Shown: positions 9,489 through 20,573, counted from the first letter of the stretch. The stretch: DNA of 64,000 bases from an uncultured Alistipes sp. (GCA_900539755.1 UQDC01000003.1:124001-188000), one strand, 5' to 3'. Numbers and translations: made by a program. The notes: generated by a model not told the origin, from the sequence alone.

Positions 9489-10274
9489 TTATGCAGACAC
9501 CAATGCTTTGGCCTGCTCGCTCTTGGCAATCAGACGTGCCAAATAGACATCATCCGCACTGGTCATAAAAGTATATTCAGGCTTATGATCTGCATCTGCC
9601 GTCAAGGCATACTGTTCAAGCAGTGACGCTACACGCCGTTCGATAGCAGGGGCAGGATTGATCAATTGCACATCACGATCACCAATCACCCTGCGCATCG
9701 TATCAGCCAAAAAAGGATAGTGCGTACAACCCAACACTATCCGATCTGCTCCAGCATCCAACATCGGTTTCAATAACCGAGCCACCGTTTCATATGCCTC
9801 CGGACTCTCTTCTTGATTGTTTTCAACCAACTCGACAAACCCCTCACCAACCTGTTCGATAATGCGGACTCGATCAGCATACTTATGGGCTGTCGTTTGA
9901 AACAGGTGACCTTTGAGAGATCCCGCAGTGGCCAAAATGCCAATAACCCCACTACGAGAGGTAAGTGCTGCCGGTTTGACAGCCGGTTCCAAACCCACAA
10001 AGGGAACCGAATAAGTAGCTCGCAAATAATCGATTGCAGCAGCCGTCGCCGTATTGCAGGCAATTACGATCATCTTCGCACCCGCCTCTAACATGCGACG
10101 GACCGCATAATCGACATACTCCGTTACCTGCTCTTTCGATTGATTCCCGTACGGACAATTTTTGCCGTCACCGTAATAGAGCAGTGATTCATGGGGCAGG
10201 CCACGGTATAATTCGCTCCAAACGCTTAACCCTCCCTGCCCCGAATCAAAAACGGCTATCGGCGCATTATTCAT
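9489..10274 (-). CDS. murI: Glutamate racemase
   Basis: 261 residues, usual length. It interconverts L- and D-glutamate for peptidoglycan precursors. It has the N-terminal IAVFDSGQGGLSV motif and both catalytic cysteines: Cys73 in ACNTATA and a second in VLGCTHYPF near residue 184. Its ATG overlaps the purL stop codon by one base (TAATG), so translation is probably coupled. The 155-nt gap to ftsK holds no gene or clear promoter, leaving open whether ftsK is read from the same transcript. Confidence 0.96.
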   Translation of the reverse strand: MNNAPIAVFDSGQGGLSVWSELYRGLPHESLLYYGDGKNCPYGNQSKEQVTEYVDYAVRRMLEAGAKMIVIACNTATAAAIDYLRATYSVPFVGLEPAVKPAALTSRSGVIGILATAGSLKGHLFQTTAHKYADRVRIIEQVGEGFVELVENNQEESPEAYETVARLLKPMLDAGADRIVLGCTHYPFLADTMRRVIGDRDVQLINPAPAIERRVASLLEQYALTADADHKPEYTFMTSADDVYLARLIAKSEQAKALVSA

Positions 10275-13200
10275 TACCGATTCTTTTTCTGCTCAATCCA
10301 CTTACGTGCGTTGACAAATGCCTCGATCCATGGACTTACTTCATCATCCATACGATCTTCGGGATAGCAAGCCCAGTTCCACGGACGCAATGAACGCTCG
10401 ATATGAGGCATCATGGCCACATGACGACCATCGGCCGATGCAATACCGGCTGCATCATAATCACTACCGTTCGGGTTACCGGGATATTCGCTGTAAGCAT
10501 ATTTCAACGGAATATTGTAACGCTCCTTCTCATAAGGCAGACGGAACTTACCTTCACCGTGCGCTACCCAAATTCCCAAACGGCTGCCGGCCAATGAATC
10601 GAACATCACCGAACCCTTCTCCACTTCAACATTAACAAAGCAAGATTCGAATTTATGCGAATCATTGTGCAACATCCGCGGCTTTTTATCGTGATCAGGG
10701 GTAATCAATCCCAATTCCACCATCAACTGGCATCCGTTGCAAACTCCCAGCGAGAGGGTATCCTCACGTGCATAGAAGCGATCAAGCGCCTCTTTAGCCC
10801 GTTCGTTATACAAGAAAGCACCAGCCCAACCTTTAGCAGAATTGAGCACATCTGAGTTGGCAAAACCACCGACAAAGACAATCATGTTGACATCCTCCAG
10901 TGTCTCACGGCCACTGATCAAGTCGGTCATGTGTACATCTTTGACATCCATACCAGCCAAATACATGCACCATGCCATCTCACGCTCACTGTTAGAGCCC
11001 TGCTCACGGATCACTGCAGCCTTGATACCACTCGGTGTACGACGGCTGGCCTCCAGTCCCCATTGAGACAATTTTCCGGTAAAGTTTTCGGGGAAGATGA
11101 ACGACAACTCCTGATTTTTATAGTTGGCAAAACGCTCCGATGCCTTTTGTGCACCACTCTGACGGCGATCCAACAGATAGGAGGTCTTGAACCAAGTATC
11201 ACGCAAATCGTCGATCAACAACGTCAACTCCACACCAGCATTGGTCAAGGTAAAGCGACGCTCCTGGTTGACATCACCAATTACATATGCGTCAATACCG
11301 TCGAATTTCAGGTTTTCGCAAATCTCAGAGCCATTCTCTACTTGCAGTACCACAGCCGGTTTCTCACTGAACAGCACCTTGATCAGATCAGGTTCAGCCA
11401 AAGCGGCCAGACTCAGATCGATACCGCTGCGATTATCGGCAAAGGTCATCTCCAACAGGGTAGTAATCAAACCACCGGCTGACACATCGTGTCCAGCCAA
11501 AACCTTACCCTCTTCGATCAACTGCTGAACTGCTCCGAAAGCACGGGTAAAATAGTCAGCCGAGGTGACGGTCGGGACATCCATTCCGACGCTGCCTACC
11601 ACCTGGGCAAAACTGCTACCACCCAAACGGAACTTATCGCGGCACATATCCACGTAAATAATCTGGCTGCGACGATGTTTCAAAGCGGGCGAAACCACCT
11701 TCTTCACATCGGAAACCTCTCCGGCCGAGGTGATAATCACGGTACCGGGAGCATATACCTGTTCGCCATCCTTATATTTTTGGGTCATGGACAGCGAGTC
11801 CTTACCGGTCGGAATATTGATTCCGAGGGCCAATGCATAATCGCTGGCTGCCTGAACAGCAGCATACAGACGTGCATCCTCACCCTCATTTTTGCAAGGC
11901 CACATCCAGTTTGCACTGAGTGATACCGATGGCAGTCCGCCATCAATCGGTGCAAACACGATATTGGTCAACGCCTCGGTGATCGACAGAACAGAACCTT
12001 TGGCCGGATCAGCCAATGCCGCTACCGGAGCATGTCCCAACGCCGTTGCAATACCGTGTTTACCCTGATAATCGAGTGCAACCACAGCGCAATCATTCAA
12101 AGGCAACTGTACGCTACCCGCTGTCTGCTGCTTAGCCACACGACCCGTCACAGAACGGTCAACCTTGTTGGTCAACCAATCCTTGGCTGCGACAGCCTCC
12201 AGTTGCAAAACATTCTCAATATAATGTACCAACTTGCCGGCATCATACTGTGGCTCAGCATAACTCTCTTTGACGGTATGGTCAGTCATCACCGTACGAG
12301 GTGCCTTACCGAACATATCCTCCAATTTGAGGTCGATCGGTTTCTCACCTGTTTCGTTGTTGACAAAGGTGAACTGCATATCACCGGTTGCCTCACCAAT
12401 TACATAGAAAGGCGAACGCTCACGCTCGGCAATTCGACGCAATTTTTCGATGTGCTCCTCTTTGACCACAAAACCCATACGCTCCTGAGACTCGTTGCCC
12501 ACAATCTCCTTGGCACTCAAGGTCGGATCACCGATCGGCAACTTCTCCATATCGATACGGCCACCTGTAGCCTCTACCAACTCACTGAGACAGTTCAAGT
12601 GACCACCTGCGCCATGGTCGTGAATCGAGATAATCGGATTTTCCTCCTCTTCAGAAGCTGCACGAATGGCGTTGTAGGCACGTTTCTGCATTTCGGGATT
12701 TGAACGTTGCACGGCATTCAGTTCGATTGCACCGGCATACTCACCGGTTGCCACCGAAGAAACGGCTCCACCACCCATTCCAATACGGTAGTTATCACCA
12801 CCCAACAGCACCACCTTGTCGCCAGCCTGCGGCTCCTCCTTGATGCTATCCTGTTTGCGGCCATAACCGATACCACCGGCCTGCATGATCACCTTATCGT
12901 AACCGAACTTTTTGCCATTTTCGAAATGTTCGAAGGTGAGCAAACTACCACAAATCAGAGGCTGACCGAACTTGTTACCAAAGTCCGATGCTCCGTTCGA
13001 TGCCTTGATCAAAATATCTTCCGGCGTCTGGTAGAGCCACTCACGCGGAGTCGTGTTCTGTTCCCACTCCCGACCGCCATCCAAACGGGGATAGGCCGTC
13101 ATATAGACAGCTGTACCAGCCACTGGGAAGGCTCCCTTACCACCGGCAATACGGTCACGAATCTCACCACCCGTACCGGTTGCCGCACCGTTGAACGGCT

Positions 13201-13963
13201 CTACGGTCGTAGGGAAGTTGTGGGTTTCGGCCTTCAGCGAGATCACACTCTCAAAATCCTTGACTGTATAATAATCGGCTGTTTCATGTGATGCCGGCGC
13301 AAACTGCTCCACCACAGGACCCTGCAAGAATGCACAGTTATCTTTGTAAGCCGATACCACACGGCCCGGATTGACCTTGGTAGTCTTTTTGATCAGACCG
13401 AACAGGGTCGAAGGCATCTCCTCCCCATCCACAATGAACAATCCATTGAAAATCTTGTGGCGGCAGTGCTCTGAGTTCACCTGAGAAAAACCAAACACCT
13501 CGCTATCGGTCAGTTTACGACCGATCCGCTCTGAAAGGTTCTTCAAATAGGTCATCTCCTCTTCACTCAAAGCCAAACCCTCCTGCTGGTTGTAGGCCGC
13601 AATATCATCGATATAAATGACGGGATCGGGTTGCTTACTGATCGTATAAACGTCCTGATCGATGGAACGATACAAACGACGCAGCATCGGATCGTAAGGC
13701 GTATCCTCGCTTTTGACAATTTCGAACTCCTCGATACGTGCAATGCCCTCGATACCCATATTCTGGGTGATCTCTACGGCATTGGTACTCCAAGGGGTGA
13801 TCATTTCACGGCGTGGGCCAATGAAGATGCCGTTGAGTACCTCGGCATCGAGTTGTTTCGCTTCACTGAAAAGCCAAGTCAACTTGGCAAGGTCCGCAGT
13901 CGAAAGCTCCTTGCACGCATCGACGGCATAAATGACATTTGCTTTTCTGAAAAAGAGTATCAT
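10274..13963 (-). CDS. purL: Phosphoribosylformylglycinamidine synthase, one-chain form
   Basis: About 1229 residues, the large form in which the PurS-like, synthetase and glutaminase parts are fused. It converts FGAR, glutamine and ATP to FGAM in purine synthesis. Visible features: the SLKAETHNFPTTVEPF active-site region, the Gly-rich GGEIRDRIAGGKGAFP, and the C-terminal glutaminase domain with its nucleophile in GVCNGCQLM at about Cys1075 and a late His-containing segment (GIWVAHGEG). The start is the ATG at 13963 (MILFFRKANV); the open frame further up begins only at a TTG. It heads the run purL-murI-ftsK-lolA. The downstream pathway enzyme PurM is encoded at 38028-39203. Confidence 0.96.
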   Translation of the reverse strand: MILFFRKANVIYAVDACKELSTADLAKLTWLFSEAKQLDAEVLNGIFIGPRREMITPWSTNAVEITQNMGIEGIARIEEFEIVKSEDTPYDPMLRRLYRSIDQDVYTISKQPDPVIYIDDIAAYNQQEGLALSEEEMTYLKNLSERIGRKLTDSEVFGFSQVNSEHCRHKIFNGLFIVDGEEMPSTLFGLIKKTTKVNPGRVVSAYKDNCAFLQGPVVEQFAPASHETADYYTVKDFESVISLKAETHNFPTTVEPFNGAATGTGGEIRDRIAGGKGAFPVAGTAVYMTAYPRLDGGREWEQNTTPREWLYQTPEDILIKASNGASDFGNKFGQPLICGSLLTFEHFENGKKFGYDKVIMQAGGIGYGRKQDSIKEEPQAGDKVVLLGGDNYRIGMGGGAVSSVATGEYAGAIELNAVQRSNPEMQKRAYNAIRAASEEEENPIISIHDHGAGGHLNCLSELVEATGGRIDMEKLPIGDPTLSAKEIVGNESQERMGFVVKEEHIEKLRRIAERERSPFYVIGEATGDMQFTFVNNETGEKPIDLKLEDMFGKAPRTVMTDHTVKESYAEPQYDAGKLVHYIENVLQLEAVAAKDWLTNKVDRSVTGRVAKQQTAGSVQLPLNDCAVVALDYQGKHGIATALGHAPVAALADPAKGSVLSITEALTNIVFAPIDGGLPSVSLSANWMWPCKNEGEDARLYAAVQAASDYALALGINIPTGKDSLSMTQKYKDGEQVYAPGTVIITSAGEVSDVKKVVSPALKHRRSQIIYVDMCRDKFRLGGSSFAQVVGSVGMDVPTVTSADYFTRAFGAVQQLIEEGKVLAGHDVSAGGLITTLLEMTFADNRSGIDLSLAALAEPDLIKVLFSEKPAVVLQVENGSEICENLKFDGIDAYVIGDVNQERRFTLTNAGVELTLLIDDLRDTWFKTSYLLDRRQSGAQKASERFANYKNQELSFIFPENFTGKLSQWGLEASRRTPSGIKAAVIREQGSNSEREMAWCMYLAGMDVKDVHMTDLISGRETLEDVNMIVFVGGFANSDVLNSAKGWAGAFLYNERAKEALDRFYAREDTLSLGVCNGCQLMVELGLITPDHDKKPRMLHNDSHKFESCFVNVEVEKGSVMFDSLAGSRLGIWVAHGEGKFRLPYEKERYNIPLKYAYSEYPGNPNGSDYDAAGIASADGRHVAMMPHIERSLRPWNWACYPEDRMDDEVSPWIEAFVNARKWIEQKKNR

Positions 13964-14289
13964 TCCTGTTGGGATTGGTTTATTTGGACTTATCAAATTT
14001 TCAATTCACATTTTTATTGAGAAGGGGCACTGCACATATTACTCTCAAGTTTTACTTCGATATGAACATCACCCAATCTCCATGTTCGGTTCATCCTCTC
14101 ACCTTCTTCGCATCAGTTTTGCATCAGACTTTTCGCAACCACACCTAAGATCCACACAGAACATATCGCTACTCAAAACCCCTATACGATTTTATCGTAG
14201 ATACTGCCTTCAATGTTCCGCAATCGAGTCTGTGTGCATTAATCTTAATCGGCTCTGGTTCTGTTTCTGACACATTTCAAGAGAGCATG
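13964..14289. other. Gene-free stretch upstream of purL
   Basis: A 326-nt stretch, past the end of the DUF3298 gene and upstream of purL. It must hold the purL promoter, but I see no exact TAnnTTTG element on the minus strand. A short direct repeat GCATCAG occurs twice near 14110-14127. No terminator or small gene is convincing, and no purine riboswitch fold is evident. Confidence 0.5.
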
Positions 14290-15009
14290 CTAACGCAACA
14301 GAGATTTCACCTGATCATAGGGCAGACTGTACGACAGAATTCCCATGGCATACGGTGCAATTTCGTATTGGTTATACCGCATTACAACCCCGGTAGAGTC
14401 AAATCCGACATTCTTCGGCAAAGGTAGTTGATCCGGAGAAACAAACAAAGCCTGATCGACATCGGTAATTCCCTGTTCTGTCAGGAAGTTTCCGAAAGCG
14501 TCGCGATTCAGTTGACTTAACTTGGTTGTATCGTCAAAAATCTCGGCAACTGCCAAACGTTTGCCGTTATTGTAATCAAAATTGTAAAATTCCGAGAAGG
14601 TCATACCGTGTGCTCCTCCAGTAAACAGATACCGTTCGAGCCAAACCGACACCACATCACCATAACGATAAACCGAACCGTTTGATATAAATGTATAGGG
14701 TATCTTACGGGTAATTTCATCGCTATTCTTCTGTTGCTGGATCGAATCGATCCGCTGCATAAGGGTATAATCACCCTGCAACGAGTCCAAACCTTCAAAC
14801 GAAGATTGGAGCACCTTCTCTACCGTCTGATTAACCGAATCAGCCAATGCACTGCTATCCGTCAATACTGGATAAACCAAATGAACCAGCAATGTACTAT
14901 CGCTGGCCCGTTGCAACGAGTCGGTTTTCCAAGCCAATTCAGTTTGCGGTTTTACGCCCCCACAAGCCATCAGCAATGAAAGGGCAGCAATCATCAAATA
15001 ATATTTCAT
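14290..15009 (-). CDS. DUF3298/DUF4163-type lipoprotein (RsiV/PdaC-like)
   Basis: 239 residues. The lipoprotein signal ends with the lipobox LLMACGG (Cys at 16). A PdaC/DUF4163-like region is followed by a DUF3298-like C-terminal domain, recognisable by FTGGAHGMTF, the NNGKRLAVAEIF stretch and the closing YEIAPYAMGILSYSLPYDQ. The same fold occurs in the anti-sigma factor RsiV (lysozyme binding) and in peptidoglycan deacetylase PdaC, but this protein has neither a sigma-binding nor a deacetylase part, so its role is unknown. It starts 8 nt after aroK and is likely co-transcribed with it. Confidence 0.85.
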   Translation of the reverse strand: MKYYLMIAALSLLMACGGVKPQTELAWKTDSLQRASDSTLLVHLVYPVLTDSSALADSVNQTVEKVLQSSFEGLDSLQGDYTLMQRIDSIQQQKNSDEITRKIPYTFISNGSVYRYGDVVSVWLERYLFTGGAHGMTFSEFYNFDYNNGKRLAVAEIFDDTTKLSQLNRDAFGNFLTEQGITDVDQALFVSPDQLPLPKNVGFDSTGVVMRYNQYEIAPYAMGILSYSLPYDQVKSLLR

Positions 15010-15017
15010 GATCGACC

Positions 15018-15554
15018 TTATTGTTCCTTATTCAAGGATTTGACATTCTCTACATACAACATCACGTGGCGAGCCATATACTCATCACTGAGCCTGTCAC
15101 CCTCCACAATCAACCGAGCCTGAGCGTAAAACGGTTCGCGCTGTTCCAAATTCTCTCGAATAAAGGCAACCAGCTCTTCCTGACTTTTACCTCGAAGCAA
15201 AGGTCGTTTATTTTTCCCATATTCGAGCCGTGCCGCCAACTTTTCGGGAGACAACTTAAAATAGATGGTAATTCCCGCAGCATTCATCAACGACATATTG
15301 TCAAAAAAGCAGGGCACACCACCACCTGTAGCGACCACCGTATTCTCAGCCTGAGTCAATTCCTGGAGCACTTCATGCTCATAACGACGAAACTCTTGCT
15401 CGCCATGCGCTGCAAAAAAGTCTCGGACACTCATGCCGCAACGCCGCTCGATCTCTGTGTCCATATCGACAAACTGCATCCCGAGTCTCTTCGCCAGCGG
15501 TCGTCCAATCGAACTTTTGCCACACCCCATATATCCCACCAAAAACAGCAACAT
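15018..15554 (-). CDS. aroK: Shikimate kinase
   Basis: 178 residues, typical length. It phosphorylates shikimate at the 3-OH with ATP in the chorismate pathway. Visible: Walker A GYMGCGKSS at residues 7-15, the substrate Asp in VDMDTEIE, the shikimate-binding EFRRYE, ATGGGVP, and the lid arginine in KRPLL. It lies 100 nt downstream of parC and may be read through from it. The other chorismate gene here, aroB, is 28 kb away. Confidence 0.95.
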   Translation of the reverse strand: MLLFLVGYMGCGKSSIGRPLAKRLGMQFVDMDTEIERRCGMSVRDFFAAHGEQEFRRYEHEVLQELTQAENTVVATGGGVPCFFDNMSLMNAAGITIYFKLSPEKLAARLEYGKNKRPLLRGKSQEELVAFIRENLEQREPFYAQARLIVEGDRLSDEYMARHVMLYVENVKSLNKEQ

Positions 15555-15654
15555 AAACAGCTACTCCTCTCGGATCTATCGTCGAATCAGGTTGAGCCCA
15601 ATCCGCGAAATTCTAAAATAACAATAATTCTTCAAAGTGCCAACGCTCTAACAG

Positions 15655-18600
15655 TTAAAACAACTCCATCTGAGACTGTTCTTCAGCCGATTGCTGCTTC
15701 TCATCGGTAAAGTCAAACTCTACGCTGTCTCCAGCCACATACTCCCGTTTGAAAGTACCTCCCGCCGATGTACTGCCTGACGTTGTCTGTTTTCCTTCGT
15801 CTTGCGATGTTTTATTAGTCATAACAGATGCAGACTCATTGCCTACTCCGGCCGATGACATTTCTCCGTTAGCCAGGCCACCAGTTTCGTTACCAGCATT
15901 CTCTCCATTTGGCTGCTCGGCACTATTCTCCTCATCAACCTCATCGCCATCATTTCCGTTTCCGGAAATTTGCGGATCTTTATCCAAAGGCTCGACAAAT
16001 TCAAGGTGGTCAACCGCAAAGGTGGTTACTCGCTTGCCTTTGGCCCGGTGACTTTTCACACCGATAAATGCATCAACATCGATGCGTTCTGCAGGTCTCG
16101 AAGCATGTGCACCACCAAAAACAACCTCCAACTGCGGATAGGGATCGATGCTGATGGCCACCACACGATCACCGGTAGCCGTCTCAACAAAGTTCTGCAT
16201 CTTATCGCTCACCTCAGCCATAAAACGTTTGATGTAGTAGAACTGTTGTTCTGCATCAAAATAGGCAACAGAATAGATCCGACCCGACTCATACTTCTCC
16301 ACCCGAACCGTATCCTCGGGGAAGTGCAACCCCAGATTATACGATGTGGTATAGTACTGTCCCTTATCATTCATCACAATCAGGTGGTCATCACCGGCAA
16401 ATTCACCCAACAGCACTCCTCTTCCATCGGTGTTGAGCCGACGGATCTCATCGTCGTACCAAATATTCTGACCGGCTAAAGTCGAAGTTCCCTTCTCTTT
16501 CAAGACAATCTTATGAATCGCATACCGCGAGAAGAGATTACCCTGCGACTGACGCCCTTTGATGGCCAAATCACCGAAATTGAGATCAACAATCAGTTTC
16601 TTCAGACGGGGACGGGGTTTGAAATAGATCTTCAGCACCTCAGCCTCACCGTTCGGATTAACGCTCATATAGAGAATTTCGCTCTTGGGGGTACCCTTCG
16701 TGAGATCATACTCCCGATCGCGCGTAATTCCTTTGATGGCACAACGTTTCATCATCAACGGACCGTTACGCCCATCGCGATAAAGAACGTTGTAGATCGT
16801 CCGTTCGTCGTTGCGTTTGAACACGCCGATATAATAGATATTCTTGGCAAAGAAGGCTTTATCCGAGACTTTGGTGATGATATATTTACCCTCTTTGGTA
16901 ATGACAATCACATCATCGATATCCGAGCAGTCGCAAACGAACTCATCTTTGCGCATGGCCGGTCCAATACCGAAGAACCCTTCCGCACGATCCACATAGA
17001 GTTTGGCATTGGCCACCACCACTTTGGTCGCCTCAATCGAATCAAACTCCCGCAACTCAGTTTTACGATCACGCCCCTTGCCATATTTCTCCTTGATGCG
17101 CTGGAAATGGGCGATGGTGTATTCGGTCAACGTGGCCAAATTGCGTTTTACCTCTGCTATCGCCTCCTCCACACTGCGGATATGTTCATCGGCTTTGAAG
17201 CTGTCATACTTCGAAATTCGTTTGATCTTAATCTCGGTCAACCGAATAATATCGTCTTGGGTCACCTCCCGATGCAAGCGAGGTTTGAAAGGGGTCAACC
17301 CTTTGTCGATCGTCTCCAACACGCTCTCCCACGTGGTACACTCCTCAATGTCATGGAAAATCTTCTCCTCAATAAAAATCTTTTCGAGAGAAGACATGTG
17401 CCAGTCATCCTCCAACTCATCCAAACGGATGTTCAGCTCGGCTCTCAACATCTCACGGGTATGATCGACATTGCGGCACAGGATCTCACGCACCCCCATG
17501 AAATGGGGTTTATCGTTCATAATGACACAAGCGTTCGGAGAGATTGACACCTCACAATCGGTAAAGGCATACAACGCATCGATCGTCTTGTCCGACGATT
17601 CGTCGTTGCTCACATGGATGATAATCTCTACCTTGTCAGAGGTGTTATCATCCACCTTCTTGATCTTAATCTTACCCTTATCGTTGGCCTTAATGATCGA
17701 CTCTTTGATTGATTCGGTCGTCGTACCGTAAGGGATCTCCGTAATCGCCAGCGTCCGTTTATCGATCTTGTTGATTCGAGCACGCACCTTAACCGATCCA
17801 CCTCGCAAACCATCATTGTATCGCGACACATCAGCTAAGCCGCCGGTCGGAAAATCCGGATAGAGTTCAAAACTCTCACCTCGCAAATAGGCGATGCAGG
17901 CATCCAACAGTTCGTTGAAGTTATGAGGCAGAATTTTCGAGGCCAAGCCGACCGCAATACCCTCAACACCCTGGGCCAACAGCAACGGAAATTTGACCGG
18001 CAGGGTCACCGGCTCCTGATTACGGCCATCATAGGAGAGCATCCATTCGGTAATCTTCGGGCTGAAGGCCACATCCAGCGCAAATTTCGACAGACGTGCT
18101 TCGATATAACGGGGTGCTGCAGCACTGTCGCCAGTCAGGATATTTCCCCAGTTACCCTGGCAGTCGATCAACAGCTCTTTCTGCCCCAACTGTACCAGCG
18201 CATCGCCAATCGAGGCATCACCATGCGGGTGATACTGCATAGTTGAACCGATGATGTTGGCCACCTTGTTATAACGTCCGTCATCGAGCTTTTTCATTGC
18301 GTGCAGAATACGTCGCTGAACCGGTTTCAATCCATCTTCAACGTGAGGCACCGCACGCTCCAAAATCACATACGAGGCGTAGTCCAAAAACCACTCCTTG
18401 TACATGCCGGTCAACTTCTTCCGTCCGCCCTCTTCGTTGATGAGTCGTCCGAACTTGCCCTCACTGGCCGCACGGATCTCCTTATTGCGCATCTCTTCGG
18501 CCGCAGCAGTCTCCTCCTCGACACTCAATGTATCCATGTGCTGTGGTCCCTTCTCTCCATCAAAAACAGGTTCCTGCTCCGACGAATCCAAACCGATACC

Positions 18601-18690
18601 ATCTCCGGTTGCCTCCGTCGAATCTGTATAAGACACCTCCTCTTCAGAGAGTTGCTCTATATTATGAATATCGTTCAAATCCTCCTTCAT
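15655..18690 (-). CDS. parC: DNA topoisomerase IV subunit A (GyrA/ParC family)
   Basis: 1011 residues. The breakage-reunion domain carries the catalytic Tyr195 in AAPRYIEARL; a coiled region and a beta-pinwheel C-terminal domain follow. Two additions stand out: an acidic extension of about 80 residues before the core, and a low-complexity tail from about residue 905, rich in Gly, Asn, Glu and Ser. The tail ends in QMELF, matching the QxxLF pattern of beta sliding-clamp ligands. With ParE the enzyme decatenates replicated chromosomes. It starts 12 nt after parE. I prefer topoisomerase IV over gyrase because of the pairing with a 619-residue ParE-like subunit and the plsC-parE-parC context. Confidence 0.92.
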   Translation of the reverse strand: MKEDLNDIHNIEQLSEEEVSYTDSTEATGDGIGLDSSEQEPVFDGEKGPQHMDTLSVEEETAAAEEMRNKEIRAASEGKFGRLINEEGGRKKLTGMYKEWFLDYASYVILERAVPHVEDGLKPVQRRILHAMKKLDDGRYNKVANIIGSTMQYHPHGDASIGDALVQLGQKELLIDCQGNWGNILTGDSAAAPRYIEARLSKFALDVAFSPKITEWMLSYDGRNQEPVTLPVKFPLLLAQGVEGIAVGLASKILPHNFNELLDACIAYLRGESFELYPDFPTGGLADVSRYNDGLRGGSVKVRARINKIDKRTLAITEIPYGTTTESIKESIIKANDKGKIKIKKVDDNTSDKVEIIIHVSNDESSDKTIDALYAFTDCEVSISPNACVIMNDKPHFMGVREILCRNVDHTREMLRAELNIRLDELEDDWHMSSLEKIFIEEKIFHDIEECTTWESVLETIDKGLTPFKPRLHREVTQDDIIRLTEIKIKRISKYDSFKADEHIRSVEEAIAEVKRNLATLTEYTIAHFQRIKEKYGKGRDRKTELREFDSIEATKVVVANAKLYVDRAEGFFGIGPAMRKDEFVCDCSDIDDVIVITKEGKYIITKVSDKAFFAKNIYYIGVFKRNDERTIYNVLYRDGRNGPLMMKRCAIKGITRDREYDLTKGTPKSEILYMSVNPNGEAEVLKIYFKPRPRLKKLIVDLNFGDLAIKGRQSQGNLFSRYAIHKIVLKEKGTSTLAGQNIWYDDEIRRLNTDGRGVLLGEFAGDDHLIVMNDKGQYYTTSYNLGLHFPEDTVRVEKYESGRIYSVAYFDAEQQFYYIKRFMAEVSDKMQNFVETATGDRVVAISIDPYPQLEVVFGGAHASRPAERIDVDAFIGVKSHRAKGKRVTTFAVDHLEFVEPLDKDPQISGNGNDGDEVDEENSAEQPNGENAGNETGGLANGEMSSAGVGNESASVMTNKTSQDEGKQTTSGSTSAGGTFKREYVAGDSVEFDFTDEKQQSAEEQSQMELF

Positions 18691-18702
18691 AGCCGTTGCT
18701 CA

Positions 18703-20562
18703 CTAAATCAAATCTTCCACATAATCGGCCTCGATTCGCAAATTGCCGATGATGAACCCCTGACGTTCATTGCTGTTTTTACCCATATAGAACTCCAACA
18801 GATCATGAATCGGGTCCTCTTTGGTGACACGTACCTTGTCGAGCCGCATGTTTTCTCCGATAAACTCCTTGAACTCATCTGCCGAAATCTCACCCAAACC
18901 TTTGAATCGGGTGATCTCCGGATTCGGGCCCAACGCATCGACCGCCTTCAAGCGCTCCTCCTCGCTGTAACAGTACCGTGTCTCCTTCTTGTTACGCACC
19001 CGGAACAGCGGCGTCTGCAAAATATAAAGATGCCCCGAACGAATGACATCTGGGAAGAACTGCAGGAAAAAGGTCATCAACAACAGACGGATATGCATCC
19101 CGTCCACATCGGCATCGGTCGCAATGATAATCTTGTTGTAACGCAAGTTATCCATATCCTCCTCGATGTTGAGCGCCGCCTGCAACAGATTGAACTCTTC
19201 GTTCTCGTAAACGATCTTTTTGGTCAGTCCGTAGCAGTTCAACGGCTTACCCCGCAACGAGAAAACCGCCTGCGTATTGGCATCTCGCGACTTGGTGATC
19301 GAACCGCTGGCCGAATTACCCTCCGTAATGAAGATCATCGACTCCTCGGCCCGCTCATGCTTATCTCCCAAATGGATGCGACAGTCACGCAATTTTTTGT
19401 TGTTCAGACTCACTTTTTTGGCAATTTCGCGAGCCTTTTTCTGTACGCCCGAAATCGCTTTACGCTCCTTCTCGCTCTCAATGATCTTTTTATTGAGAAT
19501 ATCGGCCGTCTCGGGATGTTTATGCAAGTAGTTATCGAGATGCTCCTTGAGAAAATCAACAATATAGTTGCGGACCGTCGGGCTGTCCGGGTTGGTCTTG
19601 TCCATCAGCCTCGAGCTGAGCTTGATTTTGGTCTGAGACTCAAACTCCGGATCGACAATCTTCACACTGATTGCCGCCACAATCGAAGTCCGGATATCCG
19701 ACGCATCATAATCTTTGCGATAAAACTCCCGAATAGTCTTGGCAATCGCCTCCCGAAAAGCACTTTGATGAGTACCGCCCTGCGTTGTATGCTGACCGTT
19801 CACAAATGAGAAGTAACTCTCACCATAGCCGGTGCCATGCGTAATCGCCACCTCGATATCCTTACCGGAGAGATGAATCGGCTCATAAAGCGGAGTCTCG
19901 GTCATGTTTTCATTCAACAGGTCGAGCAATCCATTTTTCGAAGAATAGTTTTGCCCGTTGAACTTGATCGTCAGCCCCAGATTGAGGTAAGTATAGTTCT
20001 TGACCAGGTTTTCGACATACTCGAGGTTGTAATTGTATTCACCGAAAACCGCCTCATCCACAACAAATTGGATCAGCGTTCCATTACGCTCATTTACATC
20101 CTTTTCCCAAAAATCATCCTGCTGAATACCTGCGGCAAAACGAACCGTATGCGCCTCTCCATCGCGGATACTACGAGCGGTAAAGCTACTTGAAAGCATA
20201 TTCACCGCCTTCACACCGACACCATTTAAGCCCACGGTCTTAACAAAAGCCGATGAACCATACTTACCACCGGTATTCATCACCGAAACCGCCGTTGCAA
20301 GACTCTTCAACGGAATACCTCGTCCGTAGTCTCGGATCGTAACCGTTTTATTCTCAACCGTGATTTCGATCAATTTACCGGCACCCATGATGAACTCATC
20401 GATCGAGTTGTCCATCACCTCTTTGATCAGCACATAAATTCCATCATCGGCCGCCGAACCATCCCCCAACTTTCCAATATACATCCCCGGTCGCAATCGA
20501 ATATGCTCCCGAGGACTAAGGGTCTTGATATCGTCGTCCGTGTAATTCGCTATACCACTCAT
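18703..20562 (-). CDS. parE: DNA topoisomerase IV subunit B
   Basis: 619 residues, the short GyrB/ParE form. The GHKL ATPase part has [22 protein letters not shown] and the Gly-rich NGVGVKAVN lid. The TOPRIM part has EGNSASGSI near residue 413 and [10 protein letters not shown] near 483, with the acidic metal ligands intact. Subunit B supplies ATP-driven gating to ParC. It lies 11 nt after plsC and 12 nt before parC, so the three genes look like one operon. Confidence 0.95.
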   Translation of the reverse strand: MSGIANYTDDDIKTLSPREHIRLRPGMYIGKLGDGSAADDGIYVLIKEVMDNSIDEFIMGAGKLIEITVENKTVTIRDYGRGIPLKSLATAVSVMNTGGKYGSSAFVKTVGLNGVGVKAVNMLSSSFTARSIRDGEAHTVRFAAGIQQDDFWEKDVNERNGTLIQFVVDEAVFGEYNYNLEYVENLVKNYTYLNLGLTIKFNGQNYSSKNGLLDLLNENMTETPLYEPIHLSGKDIEVAITHGTGYGESYFSFVNGQHTTQGGTHQSAFREAIAKTIREFYRKDYDASDIRTSIVAAISVKIVDPEFESQTKIKLSSRLMDKTNPDSPTVRNYIVDFLKEHLDNYLHKHPETADILNKKIIESEKERKAISGVQKKAREIAKKVSLNNKKLRDCRIHLGDKHERAEESMIFITEGNSASGSITKSRDANTQAVFSLRGKPLNCYGLTKKIVYENEEFNLLQAALNIEEDMDNLRYNKIIIATDADVDGMHIRLLLMTFFLQFFPDVIRSGHLYILQTPLFRVRNKKETRYCYSEEERLKAVDALGPNPEITRFKGLGEISADEFKEFIGENMRLDKVRVTKEDPIHDLLEFYMGKNSNERQGFIIGNLRIEADYVEDLI

Positions 20563-20573
20563 TTTATCTGTTA

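Noticed and set aside
12032..13291. Long frames on the plus strand opposite purL, and similar ones opposite parC, parE and typA.
   Set aside because: They mirror well-conserved coding genes and have no motif or leader of their own.
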